A stretch of DNA of 64,000 nucleotides from Tolypeutes matacus (Eukaryota > Chordata > Mammalia > Cingulata > Chlamyphoridae), in contig JAKSZT010054307.1 of assembly GCA_026826555.1 (NCBI GenBank), positions 1,077,122 through 1,141,121 on the forward strand, in the 5' to 3' direction. Shown piece after piece: positions 10,851-23,270 of this stretch. The position numbers and the translations under genes are program-made. How positions within the stretch are numbered: the stretch's first letter is position 1; each line of letters begins with the position of its first letter. Below the pieces are notes generated by a model that saw nothing but the letters and a program-made list of their open reading frames with translations, was not told the DNA's origin and did no database searches.

Positions 10851-12500
10851 TATATATATACCCATAAACCTTTAACTCTATAAGGGCACAGACTTTACAT
10901 GTTCTGATCATGTTGCATAATGGGTATGAAATCACATTTGTGAATAAATGAATAGTTTAATAAATTATATTACCTCCACAGGCTTAACGTATTTCTTGAG
11001 GTATTACAGAGGCACTAACAACAACAATGGTATATACAAAGGAATATGCATCATGAAGAAGACATTCTCTAAGTGGTGTATTTTTATCAGGTGTTGCCCA
11101 CTCTACTGACCCAAATTTTTACTCTAATTAGTTAAGTGCCAGGTGGCATGTGTGTGTGTATACTTAGAAGTCTCTTTATAAAGTATTTTCTAAAAATTCC
11201 CCCCAAATCATAAAACCCACATCTATCTTGAAGACTGCACACACGGAAGTTTAAGGATATCTCTGCTATAGGCTTTGATAAAATTTTCTAATTTCCTTTC
11301 ACAAGTACTTAGTGACAGTCTTTAGCCCTTGTGATAAACGAAATGCTTTATATTTGTTTCAGCCTAGATCTTCTCCTTTGGGTTCCATATTTTTGCCCCA
11401 CACAGTTTTATCAGATCTTGCTGCTTTTTTATTTCTTTGTTATGCAATTGTTTTACCTTCTTTATCAATTTTGTTGTAAAAGTTTTTTCTCATCATCACC
11501 AACCTGTATTAATTATTACAATTTCACTGACTCGGATCCTCTCCTGCATTGTTCGTGACTGCCAACTCTCTTCCAAGATCACTGAGTTATTCCTGGGATC
11601 CCTAGTTATATCCCACATGAATTCACTCACAGGCTCTGGTTTTAATTCTACCCACTTTGAAATGTTCCTTTTCCCATGAAGCTACCATGGGAAAGTGTCT
11701 TACCATTGTCTCAACTGCCAATGCCCTCCAGAAAAGCACTAATATCCATGTCTATTGTGCTGTGTCTTTGGGCACCCAAAGCTGCCCGTCAAGTGCCAAA
11801 CCATCCCTGAACTTTCTGCAGTCCCTAGTCAAGAGAAGGTCTGGCTAGCTCAGAGAAGCTCTACTTCATTCTTTGGAGGTTGTCCCTCTTGCACATTTTG
11901 TATCAGTTTTTTACATAGGCGCCAAAGCTGTATAGCTTTTGTGTCCATAGTACATAACTCTGTTGAATAAATCTGCCCCAGCTTCTGCCTACAGCCCCTA
12001 ATCCCATGAGTTCAAGGACATTACATGGAAACCAACCTCTGAGATGCCATATGGTTCTCCCCATCCCATCCTTACCCCAAGTGTCCAAGTAAACCTCCAT
12101 CCTGCTTCAGCCAAACTCTTTGAGTAAATAGTCTGCTTCTTGAGGGTCTTCTACCAGTTCAAAATGTACAGATTCAGTTTTGAAAACTGAGCCTAAGTTT
12201 TGGCACAATTGAGTCTTTCTGCACATCTGGAAGACTCCAACCTCCCTCTGATTACATAGTAATACACAGATTCTCAACTCTCCATTTTATTCCTCCTTAA
12301 CCATCTATTTCTGATCTGAAAACACAAAAGAAAATGGATTCAGAGATACTCAAGATTCTCTCATGGTCATCTAAATATTTAGGAAAAATCCAGATAGACC
12401 AGAATATCAGTGGATTTCTCCCTCCTATCCATTCTGTGTAAAGTCAAATTCAAGGCGTATTGTTGTGCAGGCTGCAGATGCATCCTCTCCTCAGCATCCA
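10851..12500. other. Unassigned, probably unique sequence
   Basis: Short open frames occur on both strands but none has recognisable protein content, and no splice-bounded exon of a known gene was seen. Confidence 0.35.
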
Positions 12501-12960
12501 TGTCCCACTGCCTCTCTGTGGCCATTGCAAGCATGTCACTAAAAGTCTGATGTTATACGGTCAATCTATGCCTTATCAGATCTCAAAACCCACTCATACT
12601 ATTTCTTCTACCTAGAATTTTCATCTCAAAATTTTAGTTGACTTTCAAATTTTCCTCAAAGTCTCACCTTTCCTGTGAAGACTAGTTTGGTTGCTCTTCT
12701 ATCACTGTCTGTCCTCCTCTCCATATTTTCTAAGCAGAATAAATCACTCTTTCCCCTATTCTTCCACCATTCTTTATTTATACATATATATCACAACTCA
12801 TATAAAGGGATCATAAGTATATATTTGTATGGTTTCTCTGAGAGTGACTTAAAGTCAGGGACTGTCTCTTATTGATCTCTTTAGCCATAGGGTTTGACTC
12901 TGTAAAAGGGTGTCAGTATATATGTATTAGATCACTAAGTGGATGAAAGAATGGGGTATT
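12500..12960 (+). mobile_element. L2 LINE 3' end
   Basis: CTTTCCTGTGAAGACTAG, then GACTTAAAGTCAGGGACTGT and CTCTTATTGATCTCT follow the order of the L2 3' end. Confidence 0.65.
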
Positions 12961-14075
12961 TCCTGAAAAATACACGAATGTATTCCAGTTTTCATTGCTT
13001 GTATTATTTCCTCATAGACACATTATATCCTTTTACTTACATGTAACTTACAAATTCTTTTTTGTATTGCATTTGCAAATCTACAGAAATGTGTCTCAGG
13101 GCACACATACAAGTGGGGACTCCCATCACAGTAATCTCATGTAGGCAGCTGCTTATCTCCCCTGCACTCCAAGTGTCAGAGAAAGCATTCCATTGTCAGT
13201 ATCCCCTCATGTCTTGTACCAATACTTGCTTCTTTTCCTTTGCCCTCCTTTGAGTGCCCCAGTGCCTTTCATGATAGATATAGTAAAAATGGCACTAAAC
13301 ATCCTCTGCATTAATATTTCTCCAAATCATTTTGGCTTCCTTGTTCCTTATTGAAGTTCTCTGTTCCTTCTCTAATTCTGGTGCTTCCTACAGATTGACA
13401 CTAGTTCATCTCCCACTGGGAGCTACTGATTAAAGGTCACAATGTCCTATGGACACCAGGTGGATATAATTTTACACTCCCTACTGCAAAACGGAGCAGA
13501 GTGGTTGCTCCCAGTGTTTTCCCATTTCCTTCAAAGTCTTGTTTTATCTGTCTCTCCTGCTTTGATCCTGGGCTCCCTTCCTCAGTCCCAGAACCTCCTC
13601 TAGAGATCAGCCTTCCCCATCCTCTCAAGACAGCCATCTTACCATGCCCACAGCACAATGCCTCACCTTTTGGTGAAAGCTACACTTTCTATTAGAGACA
13701 CCATAGATATCTTGCTAACACCCTGGACACATATCCTAATCCAAATAGTCTCCAAATGATGTATTTTACCTCTCTCTTCAGGTGTAAAGCCTCTATATTA
13801 GTTCGGATTCTTAAAATAAAGACCATTATGAACATAATTTTGAACTGGGAACACATAAAATGCCACAACAAACATTAGTGCTTCTGGAGTGCCTTTAGTA
13901 CACTAGGCCACATAGTCCTAAGGGAAAGAGTATTTCTTACTACCTATGCACAGGAAGAGAACCAAAAGATGTTCTAGGCATATTTTTTAACTAAATACTG
14001 AGTATGGATAAATCCAAGAGGGAAAAGAAAAACAACACAAGAGAAAATGACTCCTAAGAAATCTTCTGAGAGAGG
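12961..14075. other. Unassigned sequence
   Basis: No gene was recognised; frames on the two strands around 13,440-13,690 mirror each other and show no family features. Confidence 0.35.
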
Positions 14076-17000
14076 GAAGAGTGACATCATCAACATGGTG
14101 ACATAAAACCTCCCCTGGCAAAGTCTTCCTATAGAATCAACCAATAAAAGGACAAATACAACTTGCTTCGAACTCTGGAGGATGACAGAGACTGGAGAAG
14201 GATTCCATAAATGCTGAATTGGAAAAAAAAAAAAAAAAAAGAGGAAATTAATCACCAAAATCAGGTAGGAGATTTTCTTCCCAGCTCCGCCAGTCAAGAC
14301 TTCTCCTCACTCAGTCCCCCACAGCTTGGGAGTCTTATAGAGGCAGCACAGCCCAAATCCCTCCTGCTACAGATGGAGACTATAATGCCACTCAACAGCA
14401 GCAAGTTAGAACTCCATGCATATCTAGGTACAGAGACACAAGTCTGCAGTGACCCAGGGCACAACACAAGTGGCTAAGGAGTATCACATATAGAAGTGCT
14501 CCCAGGGAGAGAGGAAGAGATTTCAGAACTGTTGGCAAGAGGAGCACACATTCAATCCAGTCTTTGTTTGTTAGACCACCTAAACACAAAATGGACCCTA
14601 TTAGACTGACTCACTTTTTTAGATTGACCCCATCTGGGTCCCTGGAATGGAATACTCTAATGAGGAAGAAACCAGTTGCAGAAATGCCTCACAGAAAAAA
14701 AAAAGGGGGGGCGGGGTGATGGAACTGAACTGATGTAAGACAGGTAAAGGGGGCACTGAGTGAAAGAGAAAATTTAAACAAATCATAAGAACTGGGGAGA
14801 AAAGTCTCCACAAAAACAAACAGAACAGATCAAGATTCCTGGAGAAGGAACAGAGGAAAGGAAGCTTTCTCCTAGAGGTGAAACAATTGCACCAAAAGTA
14901 CAGTTTTAATAATTGTACCACATGTCCAGAGCAAGAATCAGATGAAGAAGAGCTGAGAATATCTGAAAGTTAAATACAAGCTACAATAAAGATCCAGAAT
15001 AAATTGTACCAAACATCAAAGAAAAGTCTTAACACAAAGCCAATTAACAATAAAACCCTAGGTAAGAGAGAAAAACTGACCTCCAGAGTTAACAGATCAA
15101 AATAATCAGATGCCTAGACATCAATAAAAAATTATAAGCCATCCTAAGAAACAGGAAGATAAGGTTCAGTCAAGGTAACAAAGTAATACTTCAAAGGAGA
15201 CACAAAATTTGAAATAACCAATCAAAGAAATTCAAACAAATCTCCCAAATTAATTCAAGGAGATGAAGGAAAATATGGATATAAAACTAAATGATATTAA
15301 GAAGAGAATGTGTGAGCATTAAGAAGAATTTGAATGTTTAAAAAGAAAGATAACAGAAATTATAGGGATGAAAGGAACAATAATGGAGATTAAAAATATA
15401 CTAGAGGCATACAACAGCAGCTTTGAACAGGCAGAAGAAATAATCAGTGAACTGGAAGACAGGACAATCAAAATCATACAGTCAGAAAAACAGATAGAGA
15501 AAAGAATAGAAAAATTGAGCAGTGTCTCCAGGATCTGAGTGACAGTATGAAGCATCCAAAATATGCATCTCGGGTATCCCAGAAGGAGAAGAGAAGGGGA
15601 AAAGGGCAAAAAGAATAGTTGAGAAAATAATTGCCAAAATTTTCCAAACTCTTATGAAAGATGTAAATATACACGTCCAAGAAGTGCAAAATTCTACAAA
15701 CAGAATAAACTCTAATAGAACTATTCTGAGAATCATACTAGTCAGAATGTCAAATGCCAAAGAAAAAGAGAATTCTGAAAGTAGCAAGAGAAAAATGATT
15801 CGTCACATACAAAGGATCCTCAGTAAGACTAAGTGTGGAATTCTCATCGGAATGCATGGAGGAGAGAAGGCAGTGGTTTAATATATTTAAGGTACTTATG
15901 GGAAGCAGCAAAAGCAATGCTGAAAGGGAAATTTATTGCCCTAAATGCTTACATTAAAAAAGAAGAAAGAGCTAAAATCAAAGACCCACCTGCACACCTG
16001 GAGGAACTAGAAAAAGAATAGCAAACTATACCCAAAGCAAGCAGAAGGAAAGAAATAACAAAGATTAGAGCAGAAATAAATGAGAGAAATTTTAAAAAAG
16101 CAATAGAGAGAATTAACAAAACCAAAAGTTGGTTCTTTGAAAAGATCAATAAAATTGGCAAACCCTTACATAGATTGACAAAGAAAAAAATGAGAGAAGA
16201 CACAAATAAATAAAATTAGAAATAAACAGGGGAACATTACAACTGACCCCACAGAAATAGAGAGGATCATAAGAAGATAGTATAAAAAAATTGTATGCCA
16301 GCAAATTAGATAATCTAGATGAAATGGACAAATTCCTAGAAACACATGAACAACCCACATTGACTAGAGAAGAAATAGACAATCTCAACAGACCAATTTC
16401 AAGTAAAGAGATTGAATCACTTATAAAAAACCTCCCCAAAAAAGAAAAGCCCAGAATCAGATGGCTTCACAGGGGAATTCTACCAAACATTCTAAGAAAA
16501 ATTAATACCAATCCTGCTCAAACTCTTCCAAAAAATTGAACAGGAGGGAACACTACCTAACTCATTCTAGGAGGCCAAAATTACCCAAATACCAAAGCCA
16601 AATAAAAATACTACAAGAAAAGAAAATTACAGACCAATTTCTCTTATGAATATAAATGCAAAAATCCTCAACAAAATACTAGCAAATTCAATCCAATGGC
16701 ACATTATTAAAACAATTATACACCATGACCAAATGTGTTTTATCACAGGTATGCAAGGGTGGTTCTACAGAAGTAAATCAATTAATGTAATATATCATAT
16801 TAACAACAAGAAAAAAAGAAAAAAACCACATGATGATCTCACTTGATACACAAAAGGCTTTTGACACAAACCAGAATCCTTTCTTGATAAAAACACTTAG
16901 AAAAATAGGAATAAAATGAAACTTCATCACAAGAAAGTAAAGGACATTTATGAAAAACCTAAAGCTAGCAGAGAAACATGAAATAAAATTACATTTTATA

Positions 17001-17174
17001 AACAAACAAAAAACCCCAAAAAAAACAAACAACCTAATGCTAACATCCTATTCAATGGTGAAAGACTGAAATCCTTCCCTCTAAGATATGGAAAAGGAGA
17101 AGGATGCCCACTGTTACCACTGTTATTCTAACATTGTGCTGGAAGTTCTAGCCAGAGCAGTTAGGCAAGAAAAT

Positions 17175-17190
17175 GGGGGGGGGGGGGGCG
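17175..17190 (+). repeat. Poly-G run in L1 ORF2
   Basis: About 14 consecutive G (with a following GCGGGCGG) lie in the L1 body shortly before the reverse-transcriptase catalytic motif. Confidence 0.9.
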
Positions 17191-18827
17191 GGCGGAGGAA
17201 GGCATCAAATTGGAAAGGAAGAAGTAAAACTTTCACTCTCTGCAGATGATATGATCCTATCTCAAGAAAGTCTCAAAAAATCTACAATAAAGCCACAAGG
17301 TCTAATAAATGAATTCAGCAAAGTAGTGGGATACAATATCAATATGCAGAAAATCAGCAATGTTTCTATACACTAGTAATGAGCAATCTGACAAGGAAAT
17401 CAAGAAAAACTTTCATTTACAATAGCAACTAAAAGAATCCAATATCCAGGAATAAATTCAACCAAAGATTTAAGTGACTTATTCATGGAAAACTATAAAA
17501 CTTTACTATAATGAATAAAAGAAGATCTAAATAAATGGAAGGACATTCCATGCTCATGGATTGGAAAACTAATTATTTTTAAGATGTCAATTCTACCCAA
17601 TTTGATTTACAGATGCAATGCAATCCCAATCAAAATTCCAACAGCCTACTTCACAGAAATGGGAAAGTCAGTTATCAAATTTATTTGGAAGGGTAAGGGG
17701 CCCTGAAGAGACAAAAACATCTTGAAAAAGAAGAACAAAGTAGTAAGAATCACGCTTCCTGACTTTAAAGGTTATTACAAAGCTATAGTGGTAAAAACAG
17801 CACAAAAGCAGATATATAGACCAATGGAATTGAATTTAGAGTACAGAAATAGACCCTCACCTCTATGGCAAATTGATTTTTGACAAGGCTGCCATGTCCG
17901 CTCAATTAGGAAAGAAACCAGTCTCTTCAATAAATGGTGCTAGGAGAACTGGATATCCATATGCAAAAGAATGAAGGAGAACCCTATCTCATGCCATAGG
18001 CAAAAATTAACTCAAAATGGATCAAAGACCTAAATATAAGAACCAAGACTATAAAATTCCTAGAAGATAATGTAGAGAAGCATCTTCAGAATCTTTTGTT
18101 AGGCAATGGTTTCTTAGACTTTACACCCAAAGAGCAAGCAACAAAAGAAAAAAATAGATAAATGGGTTCTCCTCACAATTAAAAACTTTTGTGTGTCAAA
18201 GGACTTTATCATGAAAGTGAAAAGACAACTTACTCAGTGGGAGAAAATATTTGGACACCACATATCCAATACAGATTTAATATCCAGAATATATAAAGGA
18301 ATCCTACAACTCAACAATAAAAAGATAAACCACCCAATTAAAAAATGGACAAAAGACTTGAACAGACATTTATTTCTCCAAAGAGGATAAACAAATGACT
18401 AAAACACACATGAAAAGATCTTCAAAATCACTAGCTATGAGGGAAATGCAAATCAAAACCACAATGAGATACCATTCCATATTCACTAGAATGGCTACTA
18501 TTTAAAAAAATGAAACAGAAAATTCCAAGTGTTGGCAAGGATGTGGAAAAATAGGAGCACTCATTCATTGCTGGTGGGAATGTAAAATTGTACAACCTCT
18601 GTAAAAGACAGTTCGGCAGTTCCTTAGAAAGTGAAGTATAGAATTACCATATGGCCCAAAAGAAAGCAGGGACTTGAACAGATATTTGCGTAATGACATT
18701 CACAGCAGCATTTTTCAAAATTGCCAAAAGATGGAAGCAATCCAAGTGTCCATCAACAGATGAATGGATAAATAAAATGTGGTATATACCTACAATGGAA
18801 AATTATCCAGTATTAAAAAGGAATAAA

Positions 18828-18920
18828 GGGAGTGGATGTAGTTCAGTGGTTGAGCGCCTGCTTTCCATGTATGAGATCCCGGGTTCAATCCCTGGTACCT
18901 CCTAAAAAAAAAAAAATATT
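18828..18920 (+). mobile_element. Monomeric DAS-type SINE nested in L1
   Basis: A single tRNA-like head (GGGAGTGGATGTAGTTCAG ... GGTTCAATCCC) is followed directly by an A-run, without the longer body seen elsewhere. Confidence 0.85.
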
Positions 18921-19275
18921 TAGCTCTGATACATGTGACCACTATGGATGAATCTTGAAGACATTATGTTAAGTGAAATAAGCCAGACACAAAAGGACAA
19001 ATATTGTATGATCTCACTGATATGAAATAATTAGAACAAGCAAACTCGGAGTTAAAATTTAGAATATAGGTTACCAGTGGCTTCATTGGCAGTGGGGAAT
19101 GAGGAAATAATGTTTAAATTGTACAGAATTTCTATCAGGTTGATTGTAAAGTTTTGAAAATGAATGGTGGTGATGGTAGCACAATACATAGTGAGTATAA
19201 TTAACAGCACTGAATTCTATATGTGAAGTGGTTAAAAGGGGAAATTTAGGCCATATGTACATTATTAGGATACAA

Positions 19276-19703
19276 TCCTGGTTTAAACAACAGCAGTTTA
19301 TTGACTCATAGTTTTGGGCTAGGAAAAGTCCAAATTCAAGGCATCATCAAAGGTATGCTTTCTTCCAGAAGGCTGTGGCACTCTGGGGCAGACTGCTGGC
19401 AATCCTTGGTCCTTGGCTTCTGTCACATGGTAAAGCACATGGCAGCCTCTACTGTCTTCTCAGTTCCATTGACTTCCAGCTTCTGACTGCTCCCAGTGGC
19501 CTTTATCTCTCTGTGACCTTCACTATGCTTATAAAGGACTCCAGTAATCTTGATTAAAGCCCACCCTGATCATTTTGAGCCACATCTTAACTGAAGTAAT
19601 ATTTTAAGGAGATCTTATCTACAATAGGTCCATTCCCACAAGAATGGATTAAGTTGAAGAATGTATATTTCACTGGAGTACATAGCTCCACACCACCAAG
19701 TGG
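19276..19703 (-). mobile_element. MaLR-type LTR nested in the L1 3' UTR
   Basis: Similar in order to the LTR at 9,406-9,906 (TTTATTG.CTCA.AGTT, AGTCCAAATTCAAGGCATCA, CACATGGTAAAGCACATGGC). L1 3' UTR sequence resumes afterwards. Confidence 0.7.
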
Positions 19704-20039
19704 ATAAAATGGATATTTTAGGTTGTATATATGTTATGAGAATAAAGATTTTTTTAAAAAACCTTAGTACTGTACAGCACAAAGAGTGAGCTCTAATGTA
19801 AATTATGGGCTATAGTTAATAGTATAACTATAATAATATTGCCTCAACAATTGTAATAAATGTGCCACACTAATGGAAAATGTTAATAATAGGGGAAAAT
19901 GGGCAGGAAGGGTGAGAAGAATGTGGGTATATGGGAACTCCACTTTCTGCATGATTTTTCTGTAAACTTTCAACTGCTCTAACAAAAAATAAGTAAATAA
20001 ATAAACCCTCCAGGTTTGATTGTTTATGAAAAAAGTCAG

Positions 20040-20255
20040 TGTCATATGGCTCACTTTTCTCTCAGGAAGAAGCATACATCCTTTGGTGATGATGAAGACT
20101 GAGGAGGGAAAGGAAGTCCAGTGTCCCCAGGACAGCACTACAGTGGATAAAGGCTAAAAAAGCCTTCAGAGTTTGAGACATAGGGCTTGAGAGATGTAAT
20201 TGCCAGGAGGTGCCCTTCAGAAGTGCTGTTCTCTGTGAGGATCACAGTGACTGGA
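20040..20255 (-). other. 3' flank of the CRP-like pseudogene
   Basis: Just past the final stop the word CAGGAGG followed by CCCTTCAG is shared with the 3' side of the CRP copy (51,199-51,215), so some 3' untranslated sequence belongs to the duplication. No convincing polyadenylation signal was identified. Confidence 0.35.
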
Positions 20256-21103
20256 CTATAACTGGGGCTTGAGGAACACCTCATCCTGTACCTCATATTC
20301 AGCGCCCACCAGTCCAGGACATTAGGACTGCAAGTCTCACCATGGTAAATGAATCTTACATGTTCATGACTCCAATGTCTCCCACCAAAGACTGGTTCTC
20401 ATCAAAAAATGCCACCCCCCAAAAGGAATCCTGCTCCTACCCCAAGAAAATGCTTGCCTCTGTCCCCACAGAGTATCCCTTTTTCAGACTCTTCCTCACC
20501 ATGGACTTCCCATCTACCCCAAAGCTCAACAATCCCTGAGGTGGACTTCCAGATCACACAGATGCACAGCAAAGCAAGAAAGGCTCAAAGACTGAAAAAA
20601 TGTGGTCATCCCATTCAATAAATAAGTCACTATATCAGTCTTTTCCCCTCATATCTTTTCCCTCATGAAGGGACTTACTATCATATGTCCAAGTGTCCCA
20701 AAAAAAGGCTGCCCTAGAAGGTGAGATCAGTGTTGACCTGAACTGATTGGTGAAGGCTGCTATTGGTTTCTTTAGTTGTGCTTATCTGGTTACACAAGAA
20801 TTTCTCTCTCTCACTCTCAGGAATACAAAAGCCTTTTTTTGCTTTTGTCTATAGAAGAAATAAAAGGGCAGAAATAAGAAATTGAATTGTCTATTATATT
20901 TCTAAAGGACAGGATTGGAAAGTACAGAATCATTTCTCCTCTCAACCAACATTTCTGGGTATAGTCAGTTCCATTCACCCTCTCCCTAGCCCCTACAGAG
21001 CAGAACAGATTTCAGGCATAGCCTGGGGCTGCAACCTGACAGCTGGGCAAAGGCCTAGCAGGGCTGATATTAGAGAGCCAGGAAACCATGAGGATTTTTC
21101 CAT
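20256..21103 (-). pseudogene. CRP-like pentraxin pseudogene, unprocessed (CRPP1-like)
   Basis: Seen on the minus strand: a degraded exon 1 with ATG at 21,103 and sequence alignable to the CRP signal-peptide exon; an intron ending TCTATAG at 20,849; exon 2 opening with KAFVFP near 20,840; then decayed sequence with an NTDLT trace. The better-preserved second half reads ICVIWKSTSGIVELW, shifts frame, then VDGKSMVRKSLKKGYSVGTE, stop at 20,437, EQDSFWG, DENQSLVGDIG, stop at 20,356, SPNVLDWWALN, another shift near 20,299, and YEVQDEVFLKPQL before a final stop. The ending KPQL and SPNVL point to CRP rather than serum amyloid P. The kept intron means tandem gene duplication, not retrotransposition. 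Position and strand relative to CRP match human CRPP1, but orthology is inferred. Confidence 0.88.
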
Positions 21104-21380
21104 GTTCACTCTTGCTGCCATTTTTCTCTATGGTGAGGACGTTGGTGGCTGAATTCCCAGGATCTTGATTCCAGATATCAGCTAAAGTGTGACTCATTTT
21201 CCAAAACTGCCTCTGTAGGCTTTGTTTTGGGGCAAAGAGGGCAGGATCATCCCCAAACTGGGAAATTGAGGTGAGTTATTTATTAGAGATTTCAAGTATT
21301 ACCAGAGTTCCAAATTGCTATAGCCATGATTGGAATCCTGGGAAAAATTCATTCCACCCACCATGTTAAGGAAATTATTC
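21104..21380 (-). promoter_or_regulatory. Decayed promoter region of the CRP-like pseudogene
   Basis: Several segments here, such as ATTTTCCAAAA.TGCC, GGTTATTTATTAGA-like and GGAATCCTGGGAAAA-like words, line up in order with the region upstream of the CRP copy at 52,460-52,680. This extends the duplicated unit several hundred bases beyond the start codon. No clear TATA box is left in the matching place. Confidence 0.5.
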
Positions 21381-21408
21381 AAAGTATAAAAACACTTTAT
21401 TTAACCAG

Positions 21409-22065
21409 TGTGATGGTTAATTTCATGTGTGAACTTGGCTAGGTTATGGCATCCAGTTCTTTGGTCAAGCAAGCATTGGTCTGATTGTTAGTGTGAGGGT
21501 ATTTCAAAAATGGATTTAGGGAAGTGGATGTGGCTCAAGTGATTGGGTTCCCACCTACCACATGGGAAGGTCTCGGGTTCAGTTCTCAGTGCCTCCTAAA
21601 GAAAAGACGTGCAAACACAGAGAGTACACAGCAAATGGACACAGAAAGTAGACAGCGACCACAAATAATGGGGGGGGGGGGGGGAATAAATAAAATAAGT
21701 CTTTTAAAATAAATAAATGGATTTAAATTATTACTCATTTGATCGCATTTATAGCTGATTGAATCTATAATCAACAAAGAAGATTGCCTTCAGCCCTGAA
21801 AGGAATCTCCTCATCAAATCAGTTGGAGACCCTAAAAGGAGAACTGAGGATTTCAGCTTTCAGAAGAAATTTCTATCCCTGCTTCAGACGGCCAGATTCT
21901 CCTGGGGAAATCAACATCATCTTCATCAGAGTTTCCAACTTGCTGCCTACCCTACAAAATTCAGACTTGTCAATCCCCACAATCGTGAGTTAATTCCTAT
22001 GATAAATCTACTAATATTTACATATGTATCCTGTTGGTTCTGTTTCTCTGCAGAACACTAATACA
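21409..22065 (+). mobile_element. ERVL-type (MLT2-like) LTR containing a SINE
   Basis: It runs from TGTGATGGTTAATTTCATGT to AACACTAATACA, with TG...CA ends and flanking ACCAG / CCCAG, a 5-base duplication with one change. Confidence 0.8.
21519..21714 (+). mobile_element. DAS-type SINE (long-body form) nested in the ERVL LTR
   Basis: It is a tRNA-like head, a body with ACACAGCAAATGGACACAG, a G-run and an A-rich tail. The perfect 11-base duplication AAATGGATTTA lies at 21,508 and 21,715. Confidence 0.9.
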
Positions 22066-22089
22066 CCCAGACATTATTTAGAGATGTAA

Positions 22090-23270
22090 ACAATTAGAAA
22101 TAGACTAAATACTCATTCTGTCCACTGATTCAAGCCAGAAACTTCTCAAATGCTTTGTCTCCTTAACATCCAATTGGCTCTTCCCTTTAGCACTTCTCAC
22201 ATCTATCCATGTCTCTCCAACACTACTGCCTTAAACCTAGTCCAGTTGCCATCATCTCCCACCTGGATTTGCAACAAACCTCTGGTTGGTGTCTTCACAG
22301 CCATCCTGTTCACCTCCAAACCAGTTTTCACAACCCAGCTAGATCAACTATTCTGAAAATTATAAATAAGTTTTCACACTTGAAACATTCCAATGGCTCC
22401 CTGTATTAGGATTTGCATTCATCTGCATGAAACAGAAACTGGATCACAGAGGTTTAATCAAAGGAGGCTTTATTCACCTCATTCCTAAGAAGTCTGCAAG
22501 GGGGAGAAGGTGTTCAGCACTAGTACTGTGTCTTCACAAAACCATTGGGAAGTAAGATTGTTCTGTCTTTCTGCTCTACCATCCGTAACAATGACCTCTA
22601 GTCATCATGCCATTCCAGGTGGAAGAGTAAGGAAATAAAGCAGTGGCAACTGCAGACTTCTCCTTGATATCAGTTGTCCAGAACTGGGTCACAGCCACTC
22701 CTAATGCCAAAGAAGGCTAAGAAGTTGAGTATTTTAACTTTCTGGTCACTGTAGAAAAGTAAGGCAAGAAAGAATGAGATTGGAATGGATGTTAAATGAG
22801 CCAAACCCTTTTTACTCTAAGGTCATAAACATGGATTGCAAACTTCTTGATGATCTGGGCCATGTGGAATCCTCTAGCTTCCTTTCTTTTCACACCCCAC
22901 CTTCAACCTCAGGGTCTCAGGCCTGTTCATCTTTCAATTCTTAAGATGCCATTTTCTCTCTTACATATTTTGCTTATGTCTTCTATCCATTCTGACACAC
23001 ATTCTCTTTTGACTAGCTAACTCTTGCTCTTTTTCTGTTCTCAATTTACATGCAACACTCTCTAGGAATGATTTCTACATCTCCCAACTCTACATTGTGA
23101 CCCTCCCACTCTGTCAACTGTGTTGAAATTGGCTGTTGACTTATGCATGCTGCCACCACAATAAAGTCTTTGATCATGCCCTCTCTTGTTCACCACTATG
23201 TTCTCAGTGTCTACTCTAGAGTTTGTCACATGGTTAGGAGTAAGTCACTATTTATTAAATAAACAAGGCA
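22090..23270 (+). mobile_element. L2 LINE fragment split by an insertion
   Basis: L2-like order is seen at 22,200-22,402 (AATGGCTCCCTG at its end) and resumes at about 22,810-23,270 (GATTGCAAACTTCTTGATG). The 22,403-22,800 segment is foreign, possibly a DNA transposon, but I could not name it. Confidence 0.5.

Larger units (their letters stand above)
14076..20006 (+). mobile_element. L1 LINE, near full length but internally deleted, plus strand
   Basis: A 5' UTR begins near 14,080 (CATCAACATGGTGACATAAA). ORF1-like coiled-coil text runs 15,240-15,860, where it breaks off and continues at once with the middle of ORF2 at about 15,880, so the ORF1 end and the endonuclease are missing. The reverse-transcriptase part is readable with the SADDMIL catalytic motif near 17,238. 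ORF2 carries many stops and shifts. The 3' UTR ends near 20,006 in an A-rich tail. A SINE (18,828) and an LTR (19,276) are nested within it. It is dead as a coding element. Confidence 0.85.

Noticed and set aside
20256..20845. Serum amyloid P (APCS) as identity of the older copy
   Set aside because: LDWWALNYE is somewhat APCS-like, but SPNVL, EVF.KPQL and GIVELW.VDGKS favour CRP; strand also fits CRPP1 better.
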